Part shown: positions 25,501-35,120 of the stretch, in pieces
Position numbering within the stretch: the stretch's first letter is position 1
Layout: every line of letters starts with the position of its first letter
Assembly (NCBI GenBank): GCA_947846985.1
Contig: CANTUZ010000008.1
Coordinates: forward strand, 39,388,817-39,452,816
Direction: 5' to 3'
Source of the DNA: Fratercula arctica
Taxonomy: Eukaryota > Chordata > Aves > Charadriiformes > Alcidae
Length of the DNA: 64,000 bases
Notes under the pieces: model-generated
The model's database searches: none
Seen by the model: only the letters and a program-made list of their open reading frames with translations
Told to the model about the DNA's origin: nothing
Translations under genes and position numbers: made by a program

Positions 25501-27094
25501 GGGAGAGAAAACATGCTACCAGAGATGTTGCACGAGGGCACCTGTGCAGGGTCTGGTACCGACGCTGCCACGCGGGAGCAAGAGCCAGGATGAGATGCAA
25601 ATATTCAGAGCTACAAGACACCCAGGAAGAAATTATTCTCAGTATCAGGGGTTTTTTTGTTTGTGTGTTTGTTTTTAAACAAATCTGAGCATCCCTTTGC
25701 TGCAGGAAATAAAGGACGAGTCTTTCTTTGAGAGCGGAGGGGGACATTTCGCTATCCAGACACAGATGTCAACACAACACGCATCCCCCTCCAACTTCTG
25801 CCCAAGCTGCCGCTCTGCTCGTTAACAGCTGTAACTTAATTATCACAAATCTCAGGCAGCATTAGCCAGGAAGGGCAGTGCTGGGCATTACACACGATTC
25901 CTCAGCATCGCCCCTGCCAGAGCACGGATGCTGTGCCAGGCATTTGCACACTTCTGCATCCCACCCCCCTTGACAGCTCTGGGTCTGTAACAGGCTCCGA
26001 TGCCACGCAGCTTTCCGAGGGCAAAGGCGGGGGTTACGGGACACACGAAACCACATCACAGGCGTTATGGGATGCACAAAACCGCATCATGGGCACCACT
26101 GTCCTGTTGTACCAAAAGCTGCTCCGAGTATAACTAACGTTGAGCCACCCTCATGGCCAAAGTGTTTAGTCCTCCACAGCTTTATAGCTGGGGATCCCCA
26201 AAAAACCCCAAATGGGTACCCCGGTACCCGAGCCCAAGGCTGCAACGTGTCACCACCTATTCATGCCCCCCTGTAACACACCTTCCGCACAACTTCAACC
26301 CTGCTGCAAGCCAACCGCTGTAAACCAAGCCTTGAACAGCATCCCCTGCTCATAGAACAACTCCCCCGGGGCAGCCAGCAAGGAACAAAAAGGTCAGTGA
26401 CCCCATGACATCCATGAGTCCCACCCAGGGCAAATCCTTCACGGAAAATAAATGCCGGTGCAACGCTGTTATGAAAAAGCCCCAAGCTCCCTGGGAACAT
26501 CCCACTCGTGGCCGATAAGAAAGGAAAGAAAAGCCATTCCAGCCTCCTCCAGCCTCAGCTGTAAGACATCGGCACGAGTTTATGGGCCAGACACATCAGG
26601 AAACGCTGGTGCGTTGTCCCCGGAGGACACCTGGTCACACTGCCCTGCACTGAGCCCCAAACTGACCGGGGCTCCCGGCCAACCCTGCGACCTGGCGCCC
26701 CCATCGTCCCTGTCCCCTCCCGGCAGCGACAGTGGGACCCTGGCAGGCTGCTGGGGCCAGGCTTGCGGACACCAGGTGCATGCAGGGTGGCTAATGGACG
26801 GGCAGGCATGCGAGCCCCCACTAACACTGGGGGTGGGCCCAGAAGTTTCTGGCACAGACATCTCGATGGGGTTGCGGGAGCGGACGCTGCTGGCCCAGCT
26901 CCCAGCGGGCTTCCCTGGCTCCCACTCGGCGTGGGGGCGGCACGCCACGCTGGCGGACGGGTGGGTGCATCCACGGTGCACGTACGGCACCGCATGCCCG
27001 GGGAGACGTGCCCCCCGCGCCCGCACGGTGTGTGCCGCACACACAGCGCTGAGGGTGCACGGCGAAGCGCAGTCACACGGACCGCACATCCACG

Positions 27095-27665
27095 GCACAC
27101 ACACACACACACACGCTCCCACGGCGGGGGACAAACACACTCCCACGGCGGGGGGGACACACACATCCACGCACACACACCCTCCCACGGGGGGCACAAA
27201 CTCGCTCCCACAGAAGGGAACACACATCCACACACACTCCCACGGTGGGGGGACAAACACACTCCCACGGGGGGGGACGGGACACACATCCACACACACT
27301 CCCACGGCAGGGGGACAAACACAGTCCCACGGGGGGACACACAGATCCACACACACTCCCACGGGGGGCACAAACTCGCTCCCACAGAGGGGAGGGGGGG
27401 AGGCACACACACACACTCCCACGGGGGGGCACAAACACACTCCCCCACGGGGAATACAAACACGCTCCCACGGGGGGGGGGGAACACACACATACGGGGG
27501 GCACACACACACACGCGCACTCCCACGGGGCACACAAACACGCTCCCACGGGGGGGAACACACATACACCCACGGGGGGGCACAGACACACACACACACA
27601 CTCCCACGGGGGGCACAAACACGCTCCCACGGGGGGCACAAACAAACACACTACTACGGGGGGCA
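27095..27665. repeat. Minisatellite with CACTCCCACGGGGGG core
   Basis: Roughly 20 imperfect copies of a unit alternating a CACACA or ACAAACACRC stretch with CTCCCACGGGGGG. Unit lengths are variable, near 25-50 bp. In SH3BP4 transcript sense it is GU-rich with C-runs and GUGGGAG segments. It makes several reading frames open on both strands; those are low-complexity Thr/His/Pro/Cys/Val frames and not genes. Confidence 0.92.
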
Positions 27666-27965
27666 CACCCGCCCCAAACACCCCCTCACACACACACCCC
27701 TCACACACACATCCCCCCTCACCCCCCCCCCCACACCCCCTCTCACACACACACACACCCCCCCTCTCACACACACACACCCTCACCCCCCCCCCACACA
27801 CACCCCCTCTCACACACACACACACACCCCCTCTCACACACACACACACACACACACACACCCCCTCTCACACACACACACCCCCTCACCCCCCCACCCC
27901 CTCTCACACACACACACACCCTCACACACACACACCCACACTCCCCCTCACACAACCCCTCACAC
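27666..27965. repeat. (CA)n/(C)n microsatellite tract
   Basis: About 300 bp of CA runs interrupted by C-runs and CCCCTCTC segments. It continues the minisatellite to within about 260 bp of the SH3BP4 exon 1 donor. In the pre-mRNA this reads as (UG)n with G-runs. Alternating CA/TG can adopt Z-DNA. Confidence 0.93.
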
Positions 27966-28223
27966 CCCGGAGCAGCCGGAGGCGCGGAGCCAGGCTGCCC
28001 GCCCGGACCGGCCGAGCTCGGACGCCGCCTCCCAAAGGACGGGCGGAGGGGGGATGACACGATTCCCCCTCGCTCGCCCGCCCGGCGCCGCCGCCGCCGC
28101 CACAAACTTTTCCCTGGCGGCAGCGGGAGCCCCCACACACCCCGGGCGGAGCCGCGGCAGCCGCTCCCGTCGGCGGTGCCCCCCCTCCCCCACACCCCCT
28201 CTCCCCGGCAGCGCGTCGCTCAC

Positions 28224-28332
28224 CTGCGCCCGGCGGCGGGACCGGGACCGGGACCGGGACCCCGCTCCGCTCCCGGCTCGCGCCTCCCCGCCGGGCACAG
28301 GCCCGCGCGCCCCGCCCGCCCCGCGCCAGCGC
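28224..28332 (-). other. SH3BP4: Probable SH3BP4 non-coding exon 1
   Basis: The minus strand reads GCCGGGCGCAG|GTGAGCG at 28224/28223, a near-perfect 5' splice site inside the CpG island. No ATG occurs between the CRE and the donor on this strand, so the exon would be untranslated, as expected because the recognised start codon lies in the exon at 1038-1259. The 5' boundary is a guess from the CRE/GC-box position. Linkage to SH3BP4 is inference from strand, distance and absence of another candidate. Confidence 0.6.
28238..28261. repeat. (GGGACC)4 hexanucleotide repeat in exon 1
   Basis: Four perfect GGGACC units on the plus strand (GGTCCC in the transcript) lie 14 nt upstream of the donor inside the presumed non-coding exon 1. 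Confidence 0.85.
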
Positions 28333-28340
28333 TGACGTCA
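28333..28340. promoter_or_regulatory. Palindromic CRE (TGACGTCA)
   Basis: A full-length consensus CREB/ATF site in the CpG island, about 110 nt upstream of the exon 1 donor in transcript sense. A GC box (GGGCGG) lies 3 bp beyond it at 28343-28348. Confidence 0.7.
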
Positions 28341-28342
28341 GA

Positions 28343-28446
28343 GGGCGGAGCCGCCGGCGGCGGCTGAGGAGGTGGATGTGTGAGGGGAGGGGGCGGGAGC
28401 AGCGCCCGCGTGGGAAGGGGCGGGCGCGTGCCAGGCTGGGCACGTG
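28343..28446. promoter_or_regulatory. GC boxes and E-box upstream of SH3BP4 exon 1
   Basis: GGGCGG cores at 28343-28348, 28391-28396 and about 28418-28424 suit Sp/KLF factors. CACGTG at 28441-28446 is a canonical E-box. The arrangement is typical of a TATA-less housekeeping-type promoter. Occupancy is unknown. Confidence 0.5.
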
Positions 28447-28840
28447 CCACCGCGCGGGTGGGGAGTTGGGGAGTGGGGGTGTCCCTCTGCGGAGCGCGTG
28501 TGCAGGGCCGGGGGCCGGGGGGGGGCCCGGAGTCCTCGTGCAAAAACCCCACGCGCGCAAAGGAGCCGTCGTGCAAAGCCGTCGGGGGTGGGGGGGGCGC
28601 AGAGCAAGGGCTGAGCCGCCCCCCCCCCCCATTGCCCCGGAGAGACACACACACCCCCCCCCCAACCTCCCTCCCCCCCCCCCCCCGCGGGGGTGACCTC
28701 CACCCGCGACACCACACGGCGCGGGGAGGGGGGCCAGGGCTGCCACCGGCGCCCTGAGCCCAAACCGCCGCTCGGCGGGGGGGGGGGGGTGGTGGTAGGC
28801 CCAGAAATTCGGCTTTTGTGATTTTTGAGGTGGTGGTGGG

Positions 28841-28924
28841 TTTTTTTTTTTTTGCATTTTAAGGCTTTTTTTTTTTTCGCATGTTAAGGAAGATTTTTTT
28901 TTTTTGCATTTTAGGACTTTTTTT

Positions 28925-28956
<32 letters not shown>
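28841..28956. repeat. Poly(T) cluster with GCATTTTAAGG spacers
   Basis: T-runs of 13, 12, 12 and 30 bp are separated by GCATTTTAAGGC, CGCATGTTAAGGAAGA and GCATTTTAGGAC, so this is an irregular tandem repeat with a period near 26 bp. It lies about 500-620 bp upstream of the presumed SH3BP4 start site. Confidence 0.9.
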
Positions 28957-28958
<2 letters not shown>

Positions 28959-31382
28959 AAAGGAAGCAAAGCAGCCCGGTGCGGCCTGCGCCGAGCGTTT
29001 GGTGCAAAGCCCCCTGTGCTGGCGGGGTCCGGAGCAAAGATTCCCACCCCCGCCCTCCAGTGCTGCTCCCCCAGGATGGGAATTCCTGCCAGCGGGCAGA
29101 AACGCAGAGGAAAAGCCCTAAAACCACCCCAAAACCTTTATTCTCCATAACAAGAGTTGCGCAACCTGATTTCCTGAGTTAAACCGCGGGTCCGGGGGGC
29201 AACTTCAAAGCTTGCACGGGCTCATCCGACCCCGAGGCAGCCAAAGCCCCCCCCCCCCAAAGCCTTTGTGCTCATTAAAACCGCAGGGGCTAATTGAGGA
29301 TCCCGGTCCCGTCGCCGCCGAGCGTCGGCGCTGCCTGGGTTGCACGTTCGGGCTGGGAAATGGGGCAGCGGGAGCAAGAAGCGCGGCAGGTCGGGGATGG
29401 AAGCAACGTGCAGCCGGAGGTGGTGGCCACGGCTACCGTCACGGTGGCCACCTCGCGTGCAAACACCCCTGGGGAAAAGCAGCAGAGGGAGAAATATTGG
29501 GGCAGGCGGGTTCTGCGCGCAGGAGGGCCCGGGCTATGCAAGCCGCCGCTCTTCTGACCCCCTCCTTGTTTTTTCCTGGATTTAATCGGGATCCCATGAT
29601 TAAATTTCCTCTTCCTGGTCTTGGCTCCTCCTGCGCCCAAACTTCCAACGCCGCCGAAGGAGACGGGATTGTGGCCGGGGCGAGATGAAAGGGGGGAGGG
29701 AGGCCAGGGGCTGCCGTCCCAGGTGTCAGCCGGGGCTCCCTGGCCTCCGCCAACCCTTTCGCCGGCTTGGTTTAAGCCAGTGCCAGCCAAACGAGCCGTA
29801 CGACCACATCAAAGCGCCCTCAGGAGCTCCTTTTTCTCACGTTGTGTTGGGAGGTTTGGGGTTTTATCAAAGGAAAGCTCCCCGCAGCCGGGCCGCCTGG
29901 TTCTCTCCGGCGTTTCGGTCTTGCTTTGCTGGTGGAAACGGTCCCGCAAGCACTGGGAGCACTGGGAATACCGGGGTCCGGCTGGGCTGGGTGCTGCTCC
30001 CGCATCGGCGGGGGGGTGATGTGGGGGTACCGGGGTGCTGCTCCCATCTGTGCCTCGGCACCAAGCCCGGGACAGCCGGACCAAGGTGCTCCTGTCCCTC
30101 TGCTTCTGCGCGTGTCGTGCAAAGCTCTCGCTGCCGGCATTATTTGAGCTGCTGATTTCTCTCGCGCATCCTCAGTCTGATTTCGTGTCTCTCTCATACT
30201 GTAAAGCCCCAAAATGACTCGTCTCATTCAGTGTTTTTATATTAGAAATAGTGAAGTAGCGAATCTCACTATTGAAACAGCCCCTGATGGCAACCAGCTG
30301 ATGTTTCACAAAATATGTTGGTCCTGCTTTGCTCTTAAATTAATTAGTCCGTGTCAGAGATAAATCACACTTGTCCTCTCCTGACAAAGTCTGAATAGAC
30401 TTTTTTTTTTCTCTGTCTCCCAAACCCTGGGTTGGTCTTATTCGTTTTAATAATTTCCTAAATCACTGAAGCCCTGAGAAGCGATGGTGGAGGTCTCTGG
30501 GTCATCCCAGGCTGACGCATTGAGTGGCTTTGGGGACAAAAGTGTCTTTTCCGATGGGCTGGCTGCTGGGCTGAAGGAAGCGTATGTGCATCTGGAGTTT
30601 CAGCTCAGCAGCCTCGTGATCCCTCTGTGGTAAACCCATGTCTCCGGGCGGTAAAACTGAACTCCAAACTATCGGCTTAACTGAAAATGAGCGATTTGTG
30701 CGTGACGACCGCTGCCCATGCTGGGAGCTGGGAGCTGCTTTCCCTGTGCTGAGGGTTCACGTCAGGCACATTGCCAGCGGGGATGGTCCGTCTGAGCCTG
30801 GGGTAGAAGGATGAGCATCCCATCCCGCATCTCATCCTCCTGTCCGTCTTACAACAGGCAGTTTGCAACACCCAGAAGCTCAGAGCAATGAGGGGCCGTG
30901 GGGTATTTGGTCGCGCGGTGGCTGCTGTGCGTGGCAGGGACCAAAATCCATGGGTGGGGAAGAAGATGCTTCCCCAGCATCCTTCCAGCAGACGCTGGCT
31001 CCTCCCGGGCTTCTGCCTCCCTGCCCCGCTCCTGCCCCTCTCCTGCCTGCTGCTGCCACGTCCCCTCCGCTGCCACCGCCACCGCAGAGAGCTGGGGGGG
31101 GCGGAGCAGGGCACGCCGGCAGAGCCATCCCACCTTTGGAAGCGTGCCATTCCCATTTCCCCTTCCAGGAAGCGATACCGGTGAGCAATTAGACCCGGGC
31201 AGGATGCCCTCACTGAGCTCAGGCTTTTTGTACGGCGCTGGGAATTCATCTTGCAGGAATTCCATGTTAAAGTTCATTTCAAGACTTTCTCTGTCCTCTC
31301 GTCTATGGTGTTTCTGAAGCACTTCCACAAAACTGAACGGTGATTGTCTCTGCCTAAATAGTGCTTAGGAGAAGGGCTGGTC
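28957..31382. other. Upstream flank, GC-rich then AT-rich; no gene seen
   Basis: The first kilobase is GC-rich with scattered CpG. From about 30.15 kb it turns AT-richer. Open frames on both strands are unrecognised and lack paired splice signals. A divergent transcript could start here but nothing in the sequence proves one. Confidence 0.5.
30150..30410. other. Candidate conserved non-coding block near promoter
   Basis: Unique AT-rich block about 1.9 kb upstream of the CpG island. It contains TTTTTATATTAGAAATAG, CAACCAGCTGATG (E-box CAGCTG) and TTAAATTAATTAGTCC. Looks enhancer-like; conservation is untested. Confidence 0.28.
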
Positions 31383-32185
31383 ACGGAATCACAGAATCAC
31401 GGAATGGCAGGGGCTGGAAGGGACCTCTGGAGATCACCCAGTCCAACCCCCTGCCAGAGCAGGGTCACCCAGAGCAGGTGGCACAGGAACGCGTCCAGGC
31501 AGGTTTGGAATGTCTCCAGAGACGGAGACTCCACCACCTCTCTGGGCAGCCTGTGCCAGGGCTCTGCCACCCTCACAGGAAAGAAGTTCCTCCTCATGTT
31601 GAGATGGAACTTCCTATGCTCAAGTTTGTGCCCGTTACCCCTTGTCCTGTCACTGGGCACCACTGAAAAGAGCCTGGCCCCATCCTCCTGACACCCACCC
31701 TTTCAGTATTGATAAGCGTTGACGAGATCCCCCCTCAGTCATCTTTTTTCCAGACTGAAGGAACCCAAATCCCTCAGCCTTTCTTCATAAGAGAGATGTT
31801 CCAGTCCCCTCCTCATCTTGGTGGCCCTTTGCTGTCCCCTCTCCAGCAGTTCCCTGTCCTTCTTGAACCGGGGAGCCCAGAACTGGACCCAGTCCTGCAG
31901 ATGTGGCCTCCCCAGGGCAGAGCAGAGGGGGAGGATGACCTCCCTCCACCTGCTGGCCACGCTCTTCTTGATGCATTGGCCTTCTTGGCCACAAGGGCAC
32001 GTTGCTGGCTCGTGGTCATCCTGTTGTCCACCAGGACTCCCAGGTCTCTTTCCACCGAGCTGCTCTCCAGCAGGTCAACCCCAACCTGTACTGGTGCATG
32101 GGGTTATTCCTCCCCAGGTGCAGCACCCTACACGTGCCCTGGTTGAATTTCATAAGATTTCTCTCCACCCAGCTCTCCATGTCTG
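31383..32185 (-). mobile_element. CR1 fragment, inverted near-copy of 14545-15350
   Basis: The plus strand starts ACGGAATCACAGAATCACGG and runs as the reverse complement of a CR1 3' end up to the AAATTTCAT/GGTTGAATTTC region at about 32150-32185. The minus frame at 31739-31960 gives the same 73-residue remnant as the copy at 14780-15001, including the unusual HLQDWVQF and the same terminal stop. It is inverted relative to that copy and lies outside the SH3BP4 transcript. Confidence 0.93.
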
Positions 32186-33529
32186 ACATACCCGTGACTC
32201 AGATACCTGAGTGCATCTGGCTCTTTTGGAAAGACGAGGGCTCATCTTTGCTCTGATGCTACCTTGGGAATTGCAGGGAGATGCTGGACGTCTGCTCGTC
32301 TTGGAGGAAAATACGGAAACAAGCTGCCCTGCAAGCGAGCCTGGGTCCAATGAGCACCAAACCCCACAGCACCCAACCCCTCATGGGGGCCAAAGGCGCA
32401 GGAGGATGCTCTTGCAGGTGCAGTGGTGGCTCGACCTCTAGCTCCTGACACCTTCCACATGGAAGCGTTCCCAAGTCTAAGCCTAATAAAACCTACTTCC
32501 CAGATGTCATCTCATAAAATCCTAGGCCCTCGGTGGGAGTGTCCAAGCTCCCGCCGCAGCTGGGGTTTGTTGCAGCCTGTTGCTACGCGCCGGAGGGGAG
32601 CGCTTTTTCCATGAGCCTCCAATTTTTGGTAGGAATCCAGCAAATCCCTTCACCCGTATCATGCTATGGATTGCTTTCCAGAGCTGGGGAAGAGAGTGCT
32701 TGGCTGCCAAGGTGCATTTGATAACGCTTCATTAGTACAGTGAGCCCAGCGAACTCCCCGAGGTGAGCTCTTCCAGGCCAATCTTCCCCTTGCTGCGAAT
32801 TAATTACAGCCAGGACGGTTAATGACGAGGGATAGGGATGGCTGTCAGTTTTTGATGCCCCTCTAGGTTCATGCCGTACCAAGACGGATCTTCTCCTATA
32901 GAAGTGGGTGGCAATTGCTGCTCTCCCGGGAAGCAGCGGCTCTTTAATTATTTGCATCCCTTGGCAGGGAGCAAGGCAGGCTCTGACACAGGCGGCACTT
33001 CCAGGTGTTTGAACTCCGCTTGGTCAGGGTACTAATGTTTTATGACTAGGGCAAAGTAAATAAATGATTCAGACAAGATTTATTTTGTACATAGAACTTT
33101 ATAGTTTCAAAAGCAATTACCCACAAAAAGTTTCTAATAAGTACGTCTCGGTGCCATTTGGAACGGGCAAACAAAGCATCGTCTTCCTGCTGCCAGACTC
33201 CCCGAACGGATTTTTCCGCTTCGTTTTCTCAATTAGATTACGCTGAGCCGTAATAAAAGCAGGGCAGATTTACTCCTCCGACACCCATCTCCGCCTCAGA
33301 TGTGTGTTTACCCGATATGTTTTTGTAACTGGAGTCTGGAGGATTTTTTTTGTCCCATTCCTTCCCTGGCCTTGCGCTGCGAACGTGCCGCAGGGTCTCC
33401 ATCCATTGCAATGCCTAAAGGCGAAAGCAGCAATTTCCTACGCTGTATTTGCAAACCTGGCCTCTATTTTTGCTTTGCTCTGGGACTCCCCAGCACGACA
33501 CATCCGCTGGGGAAACCGTGGCACTGCGG

Positions 33530-33538
33530 CAGGTGAGT
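33530..33538 (+). other. Isolated consensus 5' splice-site motif
   Basis: CAG|GTGAGT on the plus strand, matching the full donor consensus. A nearby exon start or acceptor is not obvious. It could belong to a plus-strand non-coding transcript or be chance. Confidence 0.2.
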
Positions 33539-34899
33539 GCCCCCTCCCTTCACAAATTTGGGGCTGTGTTGGTGCCAAAAGGGAAGGAAAACTGCGGGAT
33601 GAGGGGGACTGGAAGTCACCCGTGACCGCTGTGCAAACTGCTCAGCCCTCGTCGATGGGGTTTGTAAGGTGACGGTAAACACCCGGCCAGGTAATGATTG
33701 CTTCCTACTAATAACAGGGATTAGTTTTTTTAAGCCTTGATGAGGAAGTGCGCAAAGCAAATGACAGGGCTTCCGGAGTGGCTTTTAATTTCTTTGGCTG
33801 CCTGACACTGACTGACTGAATGAATGAATAAACAAAAGGAAAGCAAAGAGGCTTTGAGAGATAAGAGAGTCCTGAGGACCAGCCTTGCACCTTCTTTGGT
33901 CCTCCAGGTGAAATCTACAGCATCCTTCCACCTTATGCAGAAGCCTTGGGCACTGTTCCCCCCCAAAATCCTTGATTTTAACCCAAATCTTTTATTTTAA
34001 CCCAGCATTTTCAGTAAATAGCACTCTTCATTTTCCCTCGTTGCCCTACAAGCCAAGCCATCCCCAGTCCATACCTCCCACCCTGCCTGGCTGAACCAAA
34101 GCGCCGATAGCGACGGCGAGACCCGTGACCCATGAGTTAACGCTGCGGTTTCCCGTGGAGAGTTTCTTTTCCTCCCCGAGCCCGATTGCACAAAATAAAC
34201 CAGCTTTTGTTTGTGACAGAGATGCTCCTGGCAACAGAATGACGGAAGCTGCAAAAAACGCCGAGGCTCAATGACAGCTCTATCTAAAACTAACCACCAA
34301 GATGGGTCTGTTTTGGCATTGTTAAGGAAGAAAGCACCAAGCTAATGGGAAAGGGGACATCGCTACCATTTGTGGTGGCTTCATAAATGGATAAATACCC
34401 CTGGCTGGCAGAAGAGGCGTGCAAATGGGCACGATTATCGCTGCATGGGCATGAACCTTGAAATGAGTTTGTGAGATGAGAGAGACGGGCTCCAACCTGC
34501 ACCCTCTGCCCCCCAAATTCAGCAAACCGACAAATTCAGCTGGATTATGGGCTTTGCAGGGACTACTGCAGTCACTGATGAGGCCCCAGTGGGTTTCTGT
34601 GGGTCTGGAGCAGGCCCAGAGCTTTGCAGGAGGGAGTTTGAGGAGCATAAAGCCCTGGTTTGCAGCCAAGGAGGACTTTGGTATTTAGCGCAATGTCCTC
34701 CTGGGCTGCCTTTCCGTGTCCCACGAAGGCTCCAAGCAGCCCTTTCTCCACCGGTTTTGGCTGCTGACTCCCAAATTTCCCCCTGTACATCTAAAGATCT
34801 TCTCTGGGGCTGAGACATGGGGAGCAAGAGGCATTGAAGGGCGCTGCGGAGTGGCATGGCCGTCATTTATTTCCTGCCATCAAATCACTGCCAGACCCC

Positions 34900-35120
34900 T
34901 TGCACCTTTCAGGCAGCACCGTGATAAAGCAGGGGAACAGTTTCCTCGTTTTAATTGTGTAAGACACGGTAATTTCCCACGTTCAGTGGCAGGCAGCCTC
35001 ATTTATGGCTTTTGCTGAGCTCCTGTATCAATCAATGCGGTTAATTGAATTGATGGTTGCACCGGCTTGTGTTCGGAGCAGCTGTTTCACATCATTAGCC
35101 CCACTTAACGAGATGATCTG
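34900..35120. promoter_or_regulatory. Candidate enhancer-like block with PBX/HOX-type sites
   Basis: Unique AT-rich sequence containing ATCAATCAAT at 35028-35037 facing ATTGAATTGAT at 35044-35054, plus TTAATTG and CATTTATGG elements. TGATTGAT matches PBX/HOX-type recognition. Function is inferred from motif content only. Confidence 0.28.

Larger units (their letters stand above)
21336..27094. other. Intron 1 segment, no gene seen
   Basis: It contains A-runs at 21521-21536, 22095-22124 and 25253-25269, a (TTA)n run at about 21971-21988, and C-rich patches near 23488 and 23590. No exon or RNA gene is recognised. From about 26.4 kb the open frames lengthen because the sequence becomes stop-poor, not because it codes. 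Confidence 0.5.
1260..28223 (-). other. SH3BP4: SH3BP4 intron 1 (about 27 kb)
   Basis: The interval is bounded by the strong donor CAG|GTGAGCG at 28224/28223 and the pyrimidine-rich acceptor at 1261/1260, both on the minus strand. It contains four plus-oriented CR1 fragments and one small minus fragment, many homopolymer A-runs on the plus strand, and the large minisatellite at 27.1-27.96 kb. Additional alternative 5'UTR exons inside it cannot be excluded from sequence alone. The pairing of these two exons is inference from gene structure. Confidence 0.6.
27966..28770. promoter_or_regulatory. CpG island at SH3BP4 promoter
   Basis: GC-rich sequence dense in CpG (for example GCCGCCGCCGCCGCC at about 28088 and CGCGCGCCCCGCCCGCC at about 28303), with no TATA box. 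It contains the CRE, GC boxes, an E-box and the exon 1 donor. A shallower GC-rich shoulder continues to about 30.1 kb. Limits are by eye; observed/expected CpG was not computed. Confidence 0.85.

Noticed and set aside
28224..28298. Coding start inside exon 1 (an MPGGEARAG-type frame)
   Set aside because: The apparent first residue is a GTG, not ATG. No ATG occurs in the presumed exon, and the recognised SH3BP4 start has its own upstream stop in the next exon.
26452..28367. Overlapping open frames of 270-627 residues on both strands over the 27-28 kb repeat
   Set aside because: They are Thr/His/Pro or Cys/Val low-complexity readings of a stop-poor CA/CCCACGGGG repeat and CpG island. Several frames are open at once, which indicates composition and not coding.
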